This document shows positions 31,287 through 43,376 of a stretch of 64,000 nucleotides of DNA, one piece after another (the stretch's first letter is position 1; each line of letters starts with the position of its first letter). The position numbers and the translations under genes are program-made. The notes below the pieces were generated by a model. The model saw nothing but the letters and a program-made list of their open reading frames with translations, had not been told where the DNA came from and searched no databases. Source of the stretch: Geminicoccus sp036263595 (lineage in GTDB: Bacteria > Pseudomonadota > Alphaproteobacteria > Geminicoccales > Geminicoccaceae); the NCBI RefSeq assembly GCF_036263595.1, contig NZ_DATAGQ010000242.1:1-64000 (forward strand), read 5' to 3'.

Positions 31287-33104
31287 TTGAACGCAGAAAG
31301 AGCCGAGCCGTTCTGGACCAGCCTGTGGGATTCCGGGAAGGTCGTCTGGGGACTGTTGAGCTGGCGGCAACGCTGGCGGGTCGTGGCCGTGGTGAGCCTC
31401 GTGTCGCTGGGCTCGGCCTTCCATGCGGTCGCACCCCTGGCACTGGGCCATACGGTCGATGACCTGACGGCGGCGGACCTCACCGGCGCCACCGTGGCCG
31501 TCCTGGCCTATGCCGCTCTCCTGAGCCTCGGGCGGGCGTCCTGGCACGGCATGTACTACCTCTATGGTGGCGTCATGCGCTTCGTCGAGCGGACACTCGC
31601 CCAGCAGACCTACGCGCATGTCCTGGACCTGCCCCATGCCTTCCATCTCGGCCGGCGCACCGGCGAGCTGAACCGCACCGTGTCCGACGGGCTGCTGGGC
31701 TGGCGGCGGATGCTGGACGCCATGGTCCACTCGGTCCTGCCCTTCGTGGTCGAGGTGGGCGCCACGCTCGCGGTGCTGCTGACGGTGGACATCCCGACCA
31801 ACATCCTGCTCGTGCTGGTCGCGTTCATGGCCGCCTACGGCTTCGTGTTCTACTGGGGCCTGGCCGAGCAGCGGCAGCGGCATCTCGCGGCATCGACCGG
31901 CGACGCGGAGGCGATGGGCGTGGCCACCGACGCGCTGCTCAACCACGAGACGGTCAAGCTGTTCGGGCGGAGCACCCGGATCATTCGGCAGCTGGAAGAT
32001 TCGCTGGAGCGTGGCTCCTCCGCCTGGCGCGGCTACTATCGGATCCATTCGAGCGTGGGGGTACTGCTGGCCCTGATCTTCGGCGCGGCCCTGGGGGCGG
32101 CCCTGTTCCTGGCGGCGCGCGAGACGGCGGCAGGGCGGCTCAGTCCTGGGGGCTTCGTGCTCGTCAACGCCTATGTGCTGCAGGTGATCGGGCCGGTGGA
32201 GCGGCTGGGGCACATGGCCCGCGAGTTCACCCAGGCGCTCGACCTGACCCGGCGCCTGCGCCGCCTGATGGGCGAACCCACCGAGACGGCCCTGTCCTCG
32301 GGCACGCGCGCGCTTCCGGCCGGCGGACCTGTCGACGTGCGGATGGAGGGGCTGACCTTCGGCTACGATCCGAGGCGACCGGTGCTGCGCGGCATCGACC
32401 TGCACCTGCCGGCCGGCAGGACGCTGGCGGTGGTCGGGCGGAGCGGGTCGGGCAAGTCGACGCTGGCCCGGATGCTGTTCCGCCTCTACCAGCCGACAGG
32501 TGGCCGCCTCCTGATCGACGGTCTGCCGATCGAGGAGATCGCGCTGGCGAGCCTGCGCGATGCCATCGCCGTCGTCCCGCAGGACACCGTGCTGTTCCAC
32601 GACACGCTGGCCAGCAACGTGGCATTCGGCAGGCCGGAGGCCACGCCGGACGAGGTCGCGGAGGCGGCGCGGATCGCTGGGCTGGACCGGGTCGTGGCCG
32701 CCCTGCCGGATGGCTGGAACACGATCGTGGGCGAGCGCGGCCTCAGGCTCTCGGGCGGCGAGAAGCAGCGCGTCGCGATCGCGCGGGCGGTGCTCAAGCA
32801 TCCGCGCCTGTTCATCCTGGACGAGGCGACGTCCTCGCTCGACACGCGGACCGAGCAGATGATCCAGGAGAGCCTGACCAGGGCCTCGCATGGAGTGACG
32901 ACGCTGATCATCGCCCATCGCCTGTCCACGGTGCGGGACGCGGACGAGATCGTCGTGCTGGATGAAGGCAGGGTGATCGAGCGGGGCAGCCACGACCTGC
33001 TGCTGGCCAAGGGCGGCAGCTATGCGGCCTTGTGGCGCGCGCAGCAGGAAGAGGCCGACCGGCAGGAGCGCGCCGACGAGGCCCAGGCGATCTCGCTGGG
33101 CTAG
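31287..33104 (+). CDS. Atm1/ABCB7-type ABC exporter (fused membrane and ATPase domains)
   Basis: 605 residues. The membrane domain (about 35-315) contains the Atm1 hallmark YYLYGGVMRFVERTLAQQTYAHVLDLPHAFHLGRRTGELNRTVSDG and NHETVKLFGRSTRI. The ATPase (about 350-590) has Walker A GRSGSGKST, signature LSGGEKQRVAIARA, Walker B LFILDEATSSLD and H-loop IAHRLST. Bacterial Atm1 exports glutathione-metal or glutathione-sulfur conjugates. No ATG occurs before about residue 90, so the TTG at 31287, 5 bases after the previous stop, is taken as start. The 3' end overlaps the convergent secretion gene by four bases. Confidence 0.93.
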   Translation: MNAERAEPFWTSLWDSGKVVWGLLSWRQRWRVVAVVSLVSLGSAFHAVAPLALGHTVDDLTAADLTGATVAVLAYAALLSLGRASWHGMYYLYGGVMRFVERTLAQQTYAHVLDLPHAFHLGRRTGELNRTVSDGLLGWRRMLDAMVHSVLPFVVEVGATLAVLLTVDIPTNILLVLVAFMAAYGFVFYWGLAEQRQRHLAASTGDAEAMGVATDALLNHETVKLFGRSTRIIRQLEDSLERGSSAWRGYYRIHSSVGVLLALIFGAALGAALFLAARETAAGRLSPGGFVLVNAYVLQVIGPVERLGHMAREFTQALDLTRRLRRLMGEPTETALSSGTRALPAGGPVDVRMEGLTFGYDPRRPVLRGIDLHLPAGRTLAVVGRSGSGKSTLARMLFRLYQPTGGRLLIDGLPIEEIALASLRDAIAVVPQDTVLFHDTLASNVAFGRPEATPDEVAEAARIAGLDRVVAALPDGWNTIVGERGLRLSGGEKQRVAIARAVLKHPRLFILDEATSSLDTRTEQMIQESLTRASHGVTTLIIAHRLSTVRDADEIVVLDEGRVIERGSHDLLLAKGGSYAALWRAQQEEADRQERADEAQAISLG

Positions 33105-33634
33105 GGGCTCAGGGCGCCGACCGGCTCGAGCGTGAGCTCGGTCGCGCTCTCGCCCTTCACCATCAGGACGCGCTGGCGGTTGATGGCGCCCACGGTCCAG
33201 CTCTCCACCCGGTCGCCGCGGCGCACGCGCACAAACGAGCCGTTGGTCGCGGCCAGCAACGCGGTGATCCGGCCACCTTCCTGCACCGTGCCGACCAGTC
33301 GGTAGCGATCGGCGATATTGTCCTCGGGCGGCGGCGGCAGGGCGCTGTCCTCCGGCGGCGGCGGCTCCTCCTCGACCGAGCTCATGCCGGGCGGCCGGCG
33401 GGTCGCCGCGAACAGCGGATGGTCGATCATCGCCGAGAAGGTCTCGATCGGCGGCAGCTCGCGCGGCGTCGCGTTCGCTCCCGCTCCGGCCGGCTGCCCG
33501 CCGCCGGCCGGGATCTCGCGGCGGCTGACGGCGGCAATGGGCGCCTCTTCCTCGCCCGAGGTCCACCAGAGCCAGACCAGGATGGGCAAGGCCAGCAGGA
33601 CGAGGCCGATCGTGACCGGGCTGACACCCTTCAT
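33101..33634 (-). CDS. Type II secretion GspC-like inner-membrane protein
   Basis: 177 residues. One N-terminal membrane helix (VTIGLVLLALPILVWLWW) is followed by a Pro/Glu-rich linker and a small domain, YRLVGTVQEGGRITALLAATNGSFVRVRRGDRVESWTVGAINRQRVLMVKG, like the homology region of GspC or the PilP fold. No PDZ domain is present. It would link the inner-membrane assembly platform to the secretin. Last of the gsp cistrons; its ATG overlaps the GspM stop by four bases. Some annotations name this gspN, so no symbol is given. Confidence 0.7.
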   Translation of the reverse strand: MKGVSPVTIGLVLLALPILVWLWWTSGEEEAPIAAVSRREIPAGGGQPAGAGANATPRELPPIETFSAMIDHPLFAATRRPPGMSSVEEEPPPPEDSALPPPPEDNIADRYRLVGTVQEGGRITALLAATNGSFVRVRRGDRVESWTVGAINRQRVLMVKGESATELTLEPVGALSP

Positions 33635-34197
33635 GGCGGGGCCTCCGACCGCATCCAGCCGACGATCTCGGCCGCGATCTGGACGTCGCCCTGCCAGGGG
33701 TTCGACGTGTCGTCCATGTTCTGTTCGGCCGTCACGTCCAGGCGGTCGACCACGAGCACGGGTGACGAGGTCTCGATGCGGTAGAGGAACTCGCGCAGCA
33801 TGAGCGAATCGCCGTTGAAGGTGACCCGGATCGGAACGGCGGTGAACCCGTCCTCCGCATGGGTGGGCAGGAGTTCCGCCGAACGCAGCTCCCCGCCTGA
33901 CATCAGCACCGTGTTGCCGACGAGCTCCTGGATGATGCCGCCGGCCAGAGACGGGCTTTCCGCCTCGATCGTTCCCTGCAGTTCCGGGATCTCATCCGCC
34001 TGCGCCGTGCGAAGGCGTTCCGCCAGTTCGGCATGGGAAACGCGCAGGCGGGTTTCCGATTCGGCCAGCTTGCGGTGCTGGCGGTCGATCAGCCAGAGCG
34101 GCGTCACGATTGATCCGATGGCGGCCGCCACCACACAGGCGAGGATGGCTAGCGCCAGAACACGAGCGATGCCCGGACGCTGGAGGAGAGCGTTCAC
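33631..34197 (-). CDS. gspM: Type II secretion assembly-platform protein GspM
   Basis: 188 residues. One membrane helix (VLALAILACVVAAAIGSIVTPLWLI) is followed by a coiled-coil stretch (RQHRKLAESETRLRVSHAELAERLRTAQAD) and a ferredoxin-like periplasmic domain ending LREFLYRIETSSPVLVVDRLDVTAEQ, matching the shorter GspM type (GspMb). It binds GspL in the inner membrane. Its ATG overlaps the GspL stop and its stop overlaps the next ATG, so the cistrons are translationally coupled. Confidence 0.82.
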   Translation of the reverse strand: MNALLQRPGIARVLALAILACVVAAAIGSIVTPLWLIDRQHRKLAESETRLRVSHAELAERLRTAQADEIPELQGTIEAESPSLAGGIIQELVGNTVLMSGGELRSAELLPTHAEDGFTAVPIRVTFNGDSLMLREFLYRIETSSPVLVVDRLDVTAEQNMDDTSNPWQGDVQIAAEIVGWMRSEAPP

Positions 34198-35447
34198 GGC
34201 GGGCCTCCCTCGTCAGCGGGATCGAGGCTTTCCTCCAAATCGAGGCCCTCGGGCCCCGGCTCCAGCAGCGACTCCTCGCTCACCGGCGGGAGCGGCTCGA
34301 CCATGGCGTTCGGGTCGAGGAGCGCATTGAGGGTGAACCGGTCCACCGGCATCCCGAACAGTTCCGGGGCCGTGGACGGGCCACGCGTGCTGGAACTGCC
34401 CAGTGCCGCGTTGCTGAAGCGCTTGTCGGCGCCGATCAGGGCCAGCACCCGCGGCGCCTCGCTCGCCTCGCCCGACATGGTGATCTTGTTGCCGGACAGC
34501 TCGAAGCGCGACAGCCAGGCATCGCCCGGCAGTTCGCGGGCCACGATCTCCAGCGCCACCAGGGGCGAAGGCCGCTCGGCACGACGCGCATGGAGGAAGT
34601 TGGCATCGGCCAGGGCCTGCATCCGCTGCGCCTGGGCCGCAGCCACCTCCTCCATGCGCCCGGCCAGAACCAGCTCCTGCTGCTGGCGCTCCTCCACCAG
34701 GAAGGAGCGCTGCCACACGTCGTAGAACAGCGCAGCCGACAGGACGGGCAAGGCGATCGCCAGGCTGACCAGCACCAGCATGCCAAAGCGCGAGCGGCGC
34801 CGGCCGGTGCCCTGCAGGAGGTCGATGCGCGGCAGGTCGTCCACCGAACGGCCGGCAATGTCGACGACGGCCGGGCGGACTCCGAACGAAGCCAGCAGCG
34901 CGCCCAGGCGCTGGACGGTGTCCCGCGGCGCGAACGCGGCTTCCACCTGGATGCGGCCCTGCTCGGGAAGCCGGCCGATCACCCGGGTATCGAAGGCCAC
35001 CTGCTCCGCCGTCCAGGGCGTCAGCACGTCGACCCGGTGGCCGATCACGTCCTGCAGGTGGCGCTCGGCGGCGGCCGGCAGCTCGTCGTGGGCGACGAGC
35101 CCCTCGGTTGCCGGCAGACGCAGCACGACCGGCAGGCCGCTCCGGTTGATGCGGCCGGCCAGCGCGATCGACTGCTCGTCCGGCACCAGGCGTGGATCGC
35201 TCACACCGCGCTTGATGTCGATCCGGCTGGGCCGCGGCTGGTCGAGGCGGCCCATGTCGACAGGATCCGATCCCCGCCGCACGATCACCCGGAAACCCAG
35301 ACCGTCGCCCACCAGGATGACCGCCTTGCGCAGCAACGGATCGCGCCGCCGGCGCGGCATCAGGGCCCGCAACTCGTCGGTCCACCATTGCCAGAAGCGC
35401 GCCAGGCCGCTGGTCGGTTCGGGTGGATCCAGGAGAGCGGCGGTCAC
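34194..35447 (-). CDS. gspL: Type II secretion protein GspL/PilN-like
   Basis: 417 residues. The N-terminal cytoplasmic actin-like part includes AERHLQDVIGHRVDVLTPWTAEQVAFDTRV. A single membrane helix (FGMLVLVSLAIALPVLSAALFYDVW, about 222-246) is followed by a coiled coil and a PilN-type periplasmic domain (LVALEIVARELPGDAWLSRFELSGNKITMSGEA). It links the secretion ATPase to the membrane platform. The C-terminal 60 residues are acidic and Pro-rich (EPLPPVSEESLLEPGPEGLDLEESLDPADEGG) and look unstructured. Its stop and start overlap gspM and gspK by four bases each. Confidence 0.85.
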   Translation of the reverse strand: MTAALLDPPEPTSGLARFWQWWTDELRALMPRRRRDPLLRKAVILVGDGLGFRVIVRRGSDPVDMGRLDQPRPSRIDIKRGVSDPRLVPDEQSIALAGRINRSGLPVVLRLPATEGLVAHDELPAAAERHLQDVIGHRVDVLTPWTAEQVAFDTRVIGRLPEQGRIQVEAAFAPRDTVQRLGALLASFGVRPAVVDIAGRSVDDLPRIDLLQGTGRRRSRFGMLVLVSLAIALPVLSAALFYDVWQRSFLVEERQQQELVLAGRMEEVAAAQAQRMQALADANFLHARRAERPSPLVALEIVARELPGDAWLSRFELSGNKITMSGEASEAPRVLALIGADKRFSNAALGSSSTRGPSTAPELFGMPVDRFTLNALLDPNAMVEPLPPVSEESLLEPGPEGLDLEESLDPADEGGPP

Positions 35448-36649
35448 AGCCCTTCCTCCTTGGGCGGAGCTGCCGCCCTGGCGGCGGCGGCCGGGGTCAT
35501 GTCGAGAGTCATGCGGTCCAGGACGATGAAAGGCGGGGGTGCCGCCACGGCCTGATCGGGCGGCGGTGCACCGATCCCGACGGTCTCGGTCACCTCCTCG
35601 GCAGCAGCGGGGCCGCCGCTGCCGCCACCACCACCTCCCTCATCGCTGAACGCCAGCACGATCCGCTCGGTCCGCCGCAGCACGCCCTCCACGGTCGCTT
35701 CGACGGTGACGCGCATGACCTGTCGCGTCGCCTGCTGGGCCTCGCCCTCCGTTTCCGCCTCGTCCTGGGCGGTGGTGGGATCCTCGGCGATCTGGGCCAG
35801 CACCTGCATCAAGGCGGCCGACGACCGCTCGCGCGCCTTGGCGATGCGCTCCTTCTGCGAGCGGGAAAGGAAGGGAAGAATGTCGATGACTTCCTGGGGT
35901 GCATAGGCCAGGTCGACGGACCTGGCACCGGTATAGGTGGTGACGAACGGCCGGATCCGGTCGGCGGTCGCGGGCTCCAGCTCGATGGCCGCGATCCATG
36001 CCTCGACCGTCGCGAAGGCCGGCGGTTCCTCGCCGCTGACGGCACCGATGCGCTGCGCGCGCTCCTGCGCCCTGCGCATCACCTCGACGGCACGGGAGGC
36101 GGTCCCGCGGTCGGCGAGCTTTTCCAGCAGAGCACGCACTACACGTGGATCACCACGATTCACGTCGATCCTTCCCATCTCCGGCTCGGCATGGAGGTAC
36201 AGGTTGACATTGCCGACGGCCACGGTCTTCGTGATCGGCTGCTGGACGGTGACCATGGTTTCGGCCAGCGACTTCTTGCCGTCGTCGCTTCCTTCGCTGG
36301 CCGCCTGTTCTTCGCCGTCCGGCGTTGCGGCAGGCTCGACCGAGGGTTCGACCGTGCCGCCGGCCGGCACCTGCTCGTCGGCATACCGGTCGCTTCCGAC
36401 GCCCTGCCCGGTACCGTCGCCAGCGTCCTGACTGGCTTGCGCTTCCTCCTCGCGGGCCTCCAACTGCTCGTAGACGGTCTCCGCGACCTGCCGGTCGATC
36501 GCCGCCACCGCCTGCAGCCGCGCCTCCGCGGCACGGACCTCCTGGGAGGCCTCGCGCACGCGGCTCGCGAAGTTCAGCGACATTACCGCCAGCACGCCCG
36601 TCATCCAGATCACCACGAGCACCGCCGTTCCGCGCTGGTCCCGGATCAT
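35444..36649 (-). CDS. gspK: Type II secretion minor pseudopilin GspK
   Basis: 401 residues. A short leader MIRDQRG precedes the pseudopilin helix TAVLVVIWMTGVLAVMSLNFASRVR; after it comes the GspK pattern with IDVNRGDPRVVRALLEKL and the helix-hairpin-helix-like VEAWIAAIELEPATADRIRPFV and QEVIDILPFLSRSQ. GspK caps the pseudopilus tip together with GspI and GspJ. Two low-complexity insertions are unusual: an acidic, Gly/Ser-rich stretch at about 64-125 and a Gly/Pro/Ala tail after 340, making it about 70 residues longer than typical. Coupled by four-base overlaps with gspL and gspJ. Confidence 0.85.
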   Translation of the reverse strand: MIRDQRGTAVLVVIWMTGVLAVMSLNFASRVREASQEVRAAEARLQAVAAIDRQVAETVYEQLEAREEEAQASQDAGDGTGQGVGSDRYADEQVPAGGTVEPSVEPAATPDGEEQAASEGSDDGKKSLAETMVTVQQPITKTVAVGNVNLYLHAEPEMGRIDVNRGDPRVVRALLEKLADRGTASRAVEVMRRAQERAQRIGAVSGEEPPAFATVEAWIAAIELEPATADRIRPFVTTYTGARSVDLAYAPQEVIDILPFLSRSQKERIAKARERSSAALMQVLAQIAEDPTTAQDEAETEGEAQQATRQVMRVTVEATVEGVLRRTERIVLAFSDEGGGGGGSGGPAAAEEVTETVGIGAPPPDQAVAAPPPFIVLDRMTLDMTPAAAARAAAPPKEEGL

Positions 36650-37323
36650 CGGCCGCTATCCGGAAGCAGGCGACAGGCGATGTTCTCGTTGCCGCAGATG
36701 GCCGATCCCGTCACCGGGAACGTCGCCACGATTTCGGGCAGGGCGGTCCCGGCAGCGGGCGTGATCGCCAGGGCCACGGCCCGCGGAATGTCTGCGGCCG
36801 TCCTGGGCCAGCTGTCCACCCAGCCCGGCCGGGCGTTCTCGCTGGACGTGCCGTAATAGCGCAGGCGATAGGCGGCACCTTCGTGCAGCACCGTCGGCGG
36901 TGCTGCCGCGAGCGCTGCTTCGACCGCGTCCATTCCACCGGTCAGCGGCACCTTGCGCAGAAGCAGGCGGCTGGCGCCGGCAAGGTCCTCGATCGTCAGC
37001 TCCACCAGGAGGAAGGGCGGGGGCGGCCGACCTTCCGGCGTGACCTCGATGAATCGCAGGCGCTCGGGCTCCGCGGCGAAGACCGGCACCGGGCGACCGG
37101 CCCGGTCGGGCACATAGGGCCGCGCCCGGCCGATCTCGCGCACGAGCAATTGCTGCAGGTCGGAGGCCGCCACCAGATTCGACACCCGCTCCTCCCCGCG
37201 CCCGACAGCGAGATTGGTCGAGCCCAGCGCACGGGTCACGATCGTTGCAAGGAGCGCCAGCAGGGTCATGGCGACCAGCAGCTCGATCAGCGTGAAGCCT
37301 GCCTCAGCGCGCCGCATCGGCAT
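36646..37323 (-). CDS. gspJ: Type II secretion minor pseudopilin GspJ
   Basis: 225 residues. The prepilin peptidase site MPMRRAEAG^FTLIELLVAMTLLALLATIV is followed by SRALGSTNLAV-like helix and a beta domain with GRARPYVPDRAGRPVPVFAAEPERLRFIEVTPEGR and EDLAGASRLLLRKVPLTGG, the usual GspJ arrangement. The start is ATG 37323 or 37317; both overlap the end of gspI (which stops at 37304) by about 20 bases. Part of the GspI-J-K tip complex of the pseudopilus. Confidence 0.87.
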   Translation of the reverse strand: MPMRRAEAGFTLIELLVAMTLLALLATIVTRALGSTNLAVGRGEERVSNLVAASDLQQLLVREIGRARPYVPDRAGRPVPVFAAEPERLRFIEVTPEGRPPPPFLLVELTIEDLAGASRLLLRKVPLTGGMDAVEAALAAAPPTVLHEGAAYRLRYYGTSSENARPGWVDSWPRTAADIPRAVALAITPAAGTALPEIVATFPVTGSAICGNENIACRLLPDSGR

Positions 37324-37780
37324 TGCCCTCCGCTGTCCGCACGCGCCGGGTCCCGACCGTGAGGGTCCGTCCATCCGGGCCTTCCACGGTCACCTCATAG
37401 TCGACCAGCACCACCTTGCCGGCATCGTCGGCATCCTCGCCGGCATCCTCGCCGATCTCGGGAGGATCCTCGTCCTCCGGCTCCGTGGGCACCTCGCGCC
37501 GCTCGAGCCGCCAGCGCAGGTTGCCGTCGGTGCCGTCCTGCACCGCGACACCGCCGCCCAGGTCCAGGTCAATGCGCGCCATGATCCGCTCGGCTTCCAA
37601 CACCAGGGCCAGCTGGGCTTCCTCGTAGCTGGTCCGGCGCAGGCCGCTGGCGATGCCCTCGAACAGCACCGCCACCACGAGCCCCAGCACCGTGAGCGCC
37701 ACCAGCACCTCAAGGATGGTGAACCCGGCCGTGTCGATGGGTGCCCGTGGCCTGCCCGCGACGTGATGGTCAGCCCGCAT
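37304..37780 (-). CDS. gspI: Type II secretion minor pseudopilin GspI
   Basis: 158 residues. Prepilin cleavage site DTAG^FTILEVLVALTVLGLVVAVLFEGIASGLRRT. The globular part carries an unusual acidic insertion, about 100-125 (EVPTEPEDEDPPEIGEDAGE then DADDAGK), between two beta strands. It nucleates the pseudopilus tip. It overlaps gspH at its start (37770-37780) and gspJ at its end. Normal GspI proteins are about 120-130 residues, so the extra length is accounted for by the insertion. Confidence 0.87.
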   Translation of the reverse strand: MRADHHVAGRPRAPIDTAGFTILEVLVALTVLGLVVAVLFEGIASGLRRTSYEEAQLALVLEAERIMARIDLDLGGGVAVQDGTDGNLRWRLERREVPTEPEDEDPPEIGEDAGEDADDAGKVVLVDYEVTVEGPDGRTLTVGTRRVRTAEGNADAAR

Positions 37781-38225
37781 CGTCCACCAGCACGCGCACG
37801 CGACCGGTGACGGCCGAAATGTCGAGATACTTCTCCTCGCTTCCCTTCCCCACGAGGAGGCGGGCCGGCGACGCCTCGCCGGTGGGATAAAAGAGCACGG
37901 AGCCGTCGGTGGTCCCGCCCGCCAGTTCCAGCCGGTCCGGCGAGCCCTTCAAGGTGACGGAGCCGACCCGGCGTGCGACGGCATCGACCTTGCAGAGCAC
38001 CGGGACCCCGGCGATCTGCGCCTGGGTCCGGCAGTTCACCAGGGCGCGGCGTGCATCGGCCGCAGCCGTGCCGACATTGCCGCCGAGAAAGGCCCCGGCG
38101 CGCACGGCGATCCATCCCGTCGCGAGCGCGAGGATCGCCAGGACCACGAGCAGCTCGATCAAGGTGAAGCCGGCCTCGTCCGCGACGACGCCGTCAGCGC
38201 GCGATGTTGCCGACGTCCGCCGCAT
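37770..38225 (-). CDS. gspH: Type II secretion minor pseudopilin GspH
   Basis: 151 residues. Prepilin site VADEAG^FTLIELLVVLAILALATGWIAVRAGAF, then a GspH-like domain with ADARRALVNCRTQAQIAGVPVLCKVDAVARRVGSVTLKG and LLVGKGSEEKYLDISAVTGRVRVLVDDAG. The start at 38225 gives the expected short basic leader (MRRTSATSRADGVV); it overlaps gspG by about 30 bases. It joins the major pseudopilin to the tip complex. Confidence 0.85.
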   Translation of the reverse strand: MRRTSATSRADGVVADEAGFTLIELLVVLAILALATGWIAVRAGAFLGGNVGTAAADARRALVNCRTQAQIAGVPVLCKVDAVARRVGSVTLKGSPDRLELAGGTTDGSVLFYPTGEASPARLLVGKGSEEKYLDISAVTGRVRVLVDDAG

Positions 38226-38634
38226 CGCCCTGCCCGCCCGGTGTGCCGTCCGAGCCGAGCGAGCCCAGGTCGAACGGGCCCTGCTGGCCGGGCGAACGAT
38301 AGACATAGTCGCGACCCCATGGGTCCTTCGGCAGTTCGGCCTTCGTCAGGTACGGACCACGCCAGGAAGGCGCTCCCGACGGTGCCGCCACCAGCGCGGC
38401 CAGGCCCTGCGCGGTGCTTGGATAGGCGCCGTTGTCCAGCTTGTAGAGTTCCAGCGCCTGGCTGAGGTTCTCGATCTGAAGCTTGGCGGTGTCGGAGCGT
38501 GCGCTGGACAGGTAGCCGAGCACCCTCGGTCCTGCGAGGGCCGCCAGGAGGCCCAGGATGACGAGCACGACCAGCAGCTCGATCAGCGTGAAGCCGGCTT
38601 CGGCGCTGGCGTGGCGGCGACGGGTGGACGACAT
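38194..38634 (-). CDS. gspG: Type II secretion major pseudopilin GspG
   Basis: 146 residues. Prepilin site RRRHASAEAG^FTLIELLVVLVILGLLAALAGPRVLGYL, then the GspG-specific LYKLDNGAYPSTAQGLAAL, GPYLTKAELPKDPWGRDYVYRSPG, and the calcium-binding loop region DLGSLGSDGTPGGQGDAADVGN. It polymerises into the pseudopilus that pushes folded exoproteins through the secretin. The start at 38634 gives the usual leader; ATG 38658 is possible. It heads the gsp run. No gspD, E, F or prepilin peptidase gspO is in the window. Confidence 0.93.
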   Translation of the reverse strand: MSSTRRRHASAEAGFTLIELLVVLVILGLLAALAGPRVLGYLSSARSDTAKLQIENLSQALELYKLDNGAYPSTAQGLAALVAAPSGAPSWRGPYLTKAELPKDPWGRDYVYRSPGQQGPFDLGSLGSDGTPGGQGDAADVGNIAR

Positions 38635-38720
38635 GAACAAGCTCACTCCACGGAGCATGGCGGACGAACGCGCGCATATGGCCGAGACCGGTGCAGTTGG
38701 GCAAGCACTCTGACCAGACG

Positions 38721-39833
38721 TCAGCGCATCGCGGGTGAAATCGGCGAACCGGCCAAGTAGATCTCCTGGATCTTCCCCGCTGCGTCGACAACCAGCAGAT
38801 CGGCACGCTGGCCGGGTGCTATCCTGCCCCGGTCGGCCAGCCCCAGGTAGTCGGCGGCGATGGTCGAGGTCCGGCGGGACGCTTCCGCAAGTGGCAGGCC
38901 AAGATGCAGCAAATTGGCGAAGGCCCTGTCCATGGTGAGCAGACTGCCTGCCAAAGTCCCGTCGGCCAGCCTTGCAGAGGTGCCGTCGGACACCACATAG
39001 TGGCTGCCCAGCTTGTATTCTCCTGCGGGGCAGCCCGCGGCGGCCATGGCGTCCGTGACGGCGTAGAGGCCAGGAATGGCCCGTCGCGCCATCCGGATGG
39101 CATCGGGCGCCACGTGCAGCAGATCGGCGACGATCTCGGCATGGTCAGCATAGGCCAGCGCCGCGGCGGCGACGCCCGGACGCCGATGGTCAACGCCACT
39201 CATGGCATTGAAGAGGTGCGTGAAGCCGGCGGCACCGGCCAGCAGGGCGGCACGGCAGGTCGCGCAGTCGGCAAGACTGTGCCCGATCTGCACTCTCGTA
39301 CCGCGTCGGCATAATTCGGACATCAATTTGTGCCCGGGATCGATTTCCGGTGCTATCGTCGCAACGATGATCGTTGCACGGCCGAATAGCTCGCCGACCA
39401 GTTCCAGGTCGGGTGCGATGGCGAAGGGCGGCTGAGCGCCCAGCTTGTCGGGATTGATGAAGGGACCTTCGAGATGCACGCCGGGTATGTTCGCCCGGGC
39501 GCCGTCGTCGCGACGCCTGGCATCGCCGATGCCGGTGAAAGCGGCGAGCAGTTTTTCCACCGGAGCGGTGACCGTGGTGGGCAGCAGCGTCGTCGTGCCG
39601 TGTCGCAGATGAAATGCTGCGACCTGCTCGACGGCATCGGCACCGTCCATGACGTCGGCTCCGTCGCCGCCATGGACATGGGCATCGATGAAGCCGGGAA
39701 TGATGAAACGATCTTTCCTTGCGGTGTCATGCGGTTGGATGCTCAGGATTGTGTGTCCGAACTGCACCAGCACCGGGTGGAACTGGTCACCGACCGCAAC
39801 GAGACCGTCGATCACGGATGAAGTTGGTTTCAT
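38721..39833 (-). CDS. nagA: N-acetylglucosamine-6-phosphate deacetylase
   Basis: 370 residues, amidohydrolase fold: IIPGFIDAHVHGGDGADVMD (metal-site His52 and His54), GVHLEGPFINPDKLGAQP with the metal-ligand Glu, QIGHSLADCATCRAALLAGAAGFTHLFNAMSGV, and AVTDAMAAAGCPAGEY with the catalytic Asp. It removes acetate from GlcNAc-6-P in amino-sugar recycling (EC 3.5.1.25). The start at 39833 gives the family N terminus; the 24 extra upstream residues are not family-like. nagB, a GlcNAc PTS or kinase and nagR are not adjacent. It is divergent from the SNF2 gene. Confidence 0.92.
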   Translation of the reverse strand: MKPTSSVIDGLVAVGDQFHPVLVQFGHTILSIQPHDTARKDRFIIPGFIDAHVHGGDGADVMDGADAVEQVAAFHLRHGTTTLLPTTVTAPVEKLLAAFTGIGDARRRDDGARANIPGVHLEGPFINPDKLGAQPPFAIAPDLELVGELFGRATIIVATIAPEIDPGHKLMSELCRRGTRVQIGHSLADCATCRAALLAGAAGFTHLFNAMSGVDHRRPGVAAAALAYADHAEIVADLLHVAPDAIRMARRAIPGLYAVTDAMAAAGCPAGEYKLGSHYVVSDGTSARLADGTLAGSLLTMDRAFANLLHLGLPLAEASRRTSTIAADYLGLADRGRIAPGQRADLLVVDAAGKIQEIYLAGSPISPAMR

Positions 39834-39939
39834 GTAGAGCAGTCGTTCGCTCGCCTGTGGGACATCACGACCCCCTCCGCGCTCCGTGCGTGAAACGCCC
39901 GTCATCGACGAGCGTCGCAGGCTCCGATCGGCCTATTGA

Positions 39940-39966
39940 ACGGTCTACGGATGGTCCGCAGACCGT
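39940..39966. promoter_or_regulatory. Inverted repeat between divergent nagA and SNF2 genes
   Basis: Arms acggtct (39940-39946) and agaccgt (39960-39966) with a 13-base spacer lie in the 166-base divergent region. A dimeric repressor could bind there, or it could be a hairpin in either leader. There is no adjacent regulator gene to link it to. Confidence 0.3.
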
Positions 39967-39999
39967 AGCGTCAACCTGCGCTGACGACAAAAAACAATC

Positions 40000-43338
<3,339 letters not shown>

Positions 43339-43343
43339 CCGGC

Positions 43344-43376
43344 CGACAGGTGCCGGTTCAGCGCCGGCACCTGTCG
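43344..43376 (+). terminator. Terminator hairpin after the SNF2 gene
   Basis: Perfect 13-bp arms cgacaggtgccgg (43344-43356) and ccggcacctgtcg (43364-43376) with a 7-base loop begin 6 bases after the SNF2 stop. The stem is strong but no T-run follows. Position is that of a terminator for the upstream gene. Confidence 0.7.
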
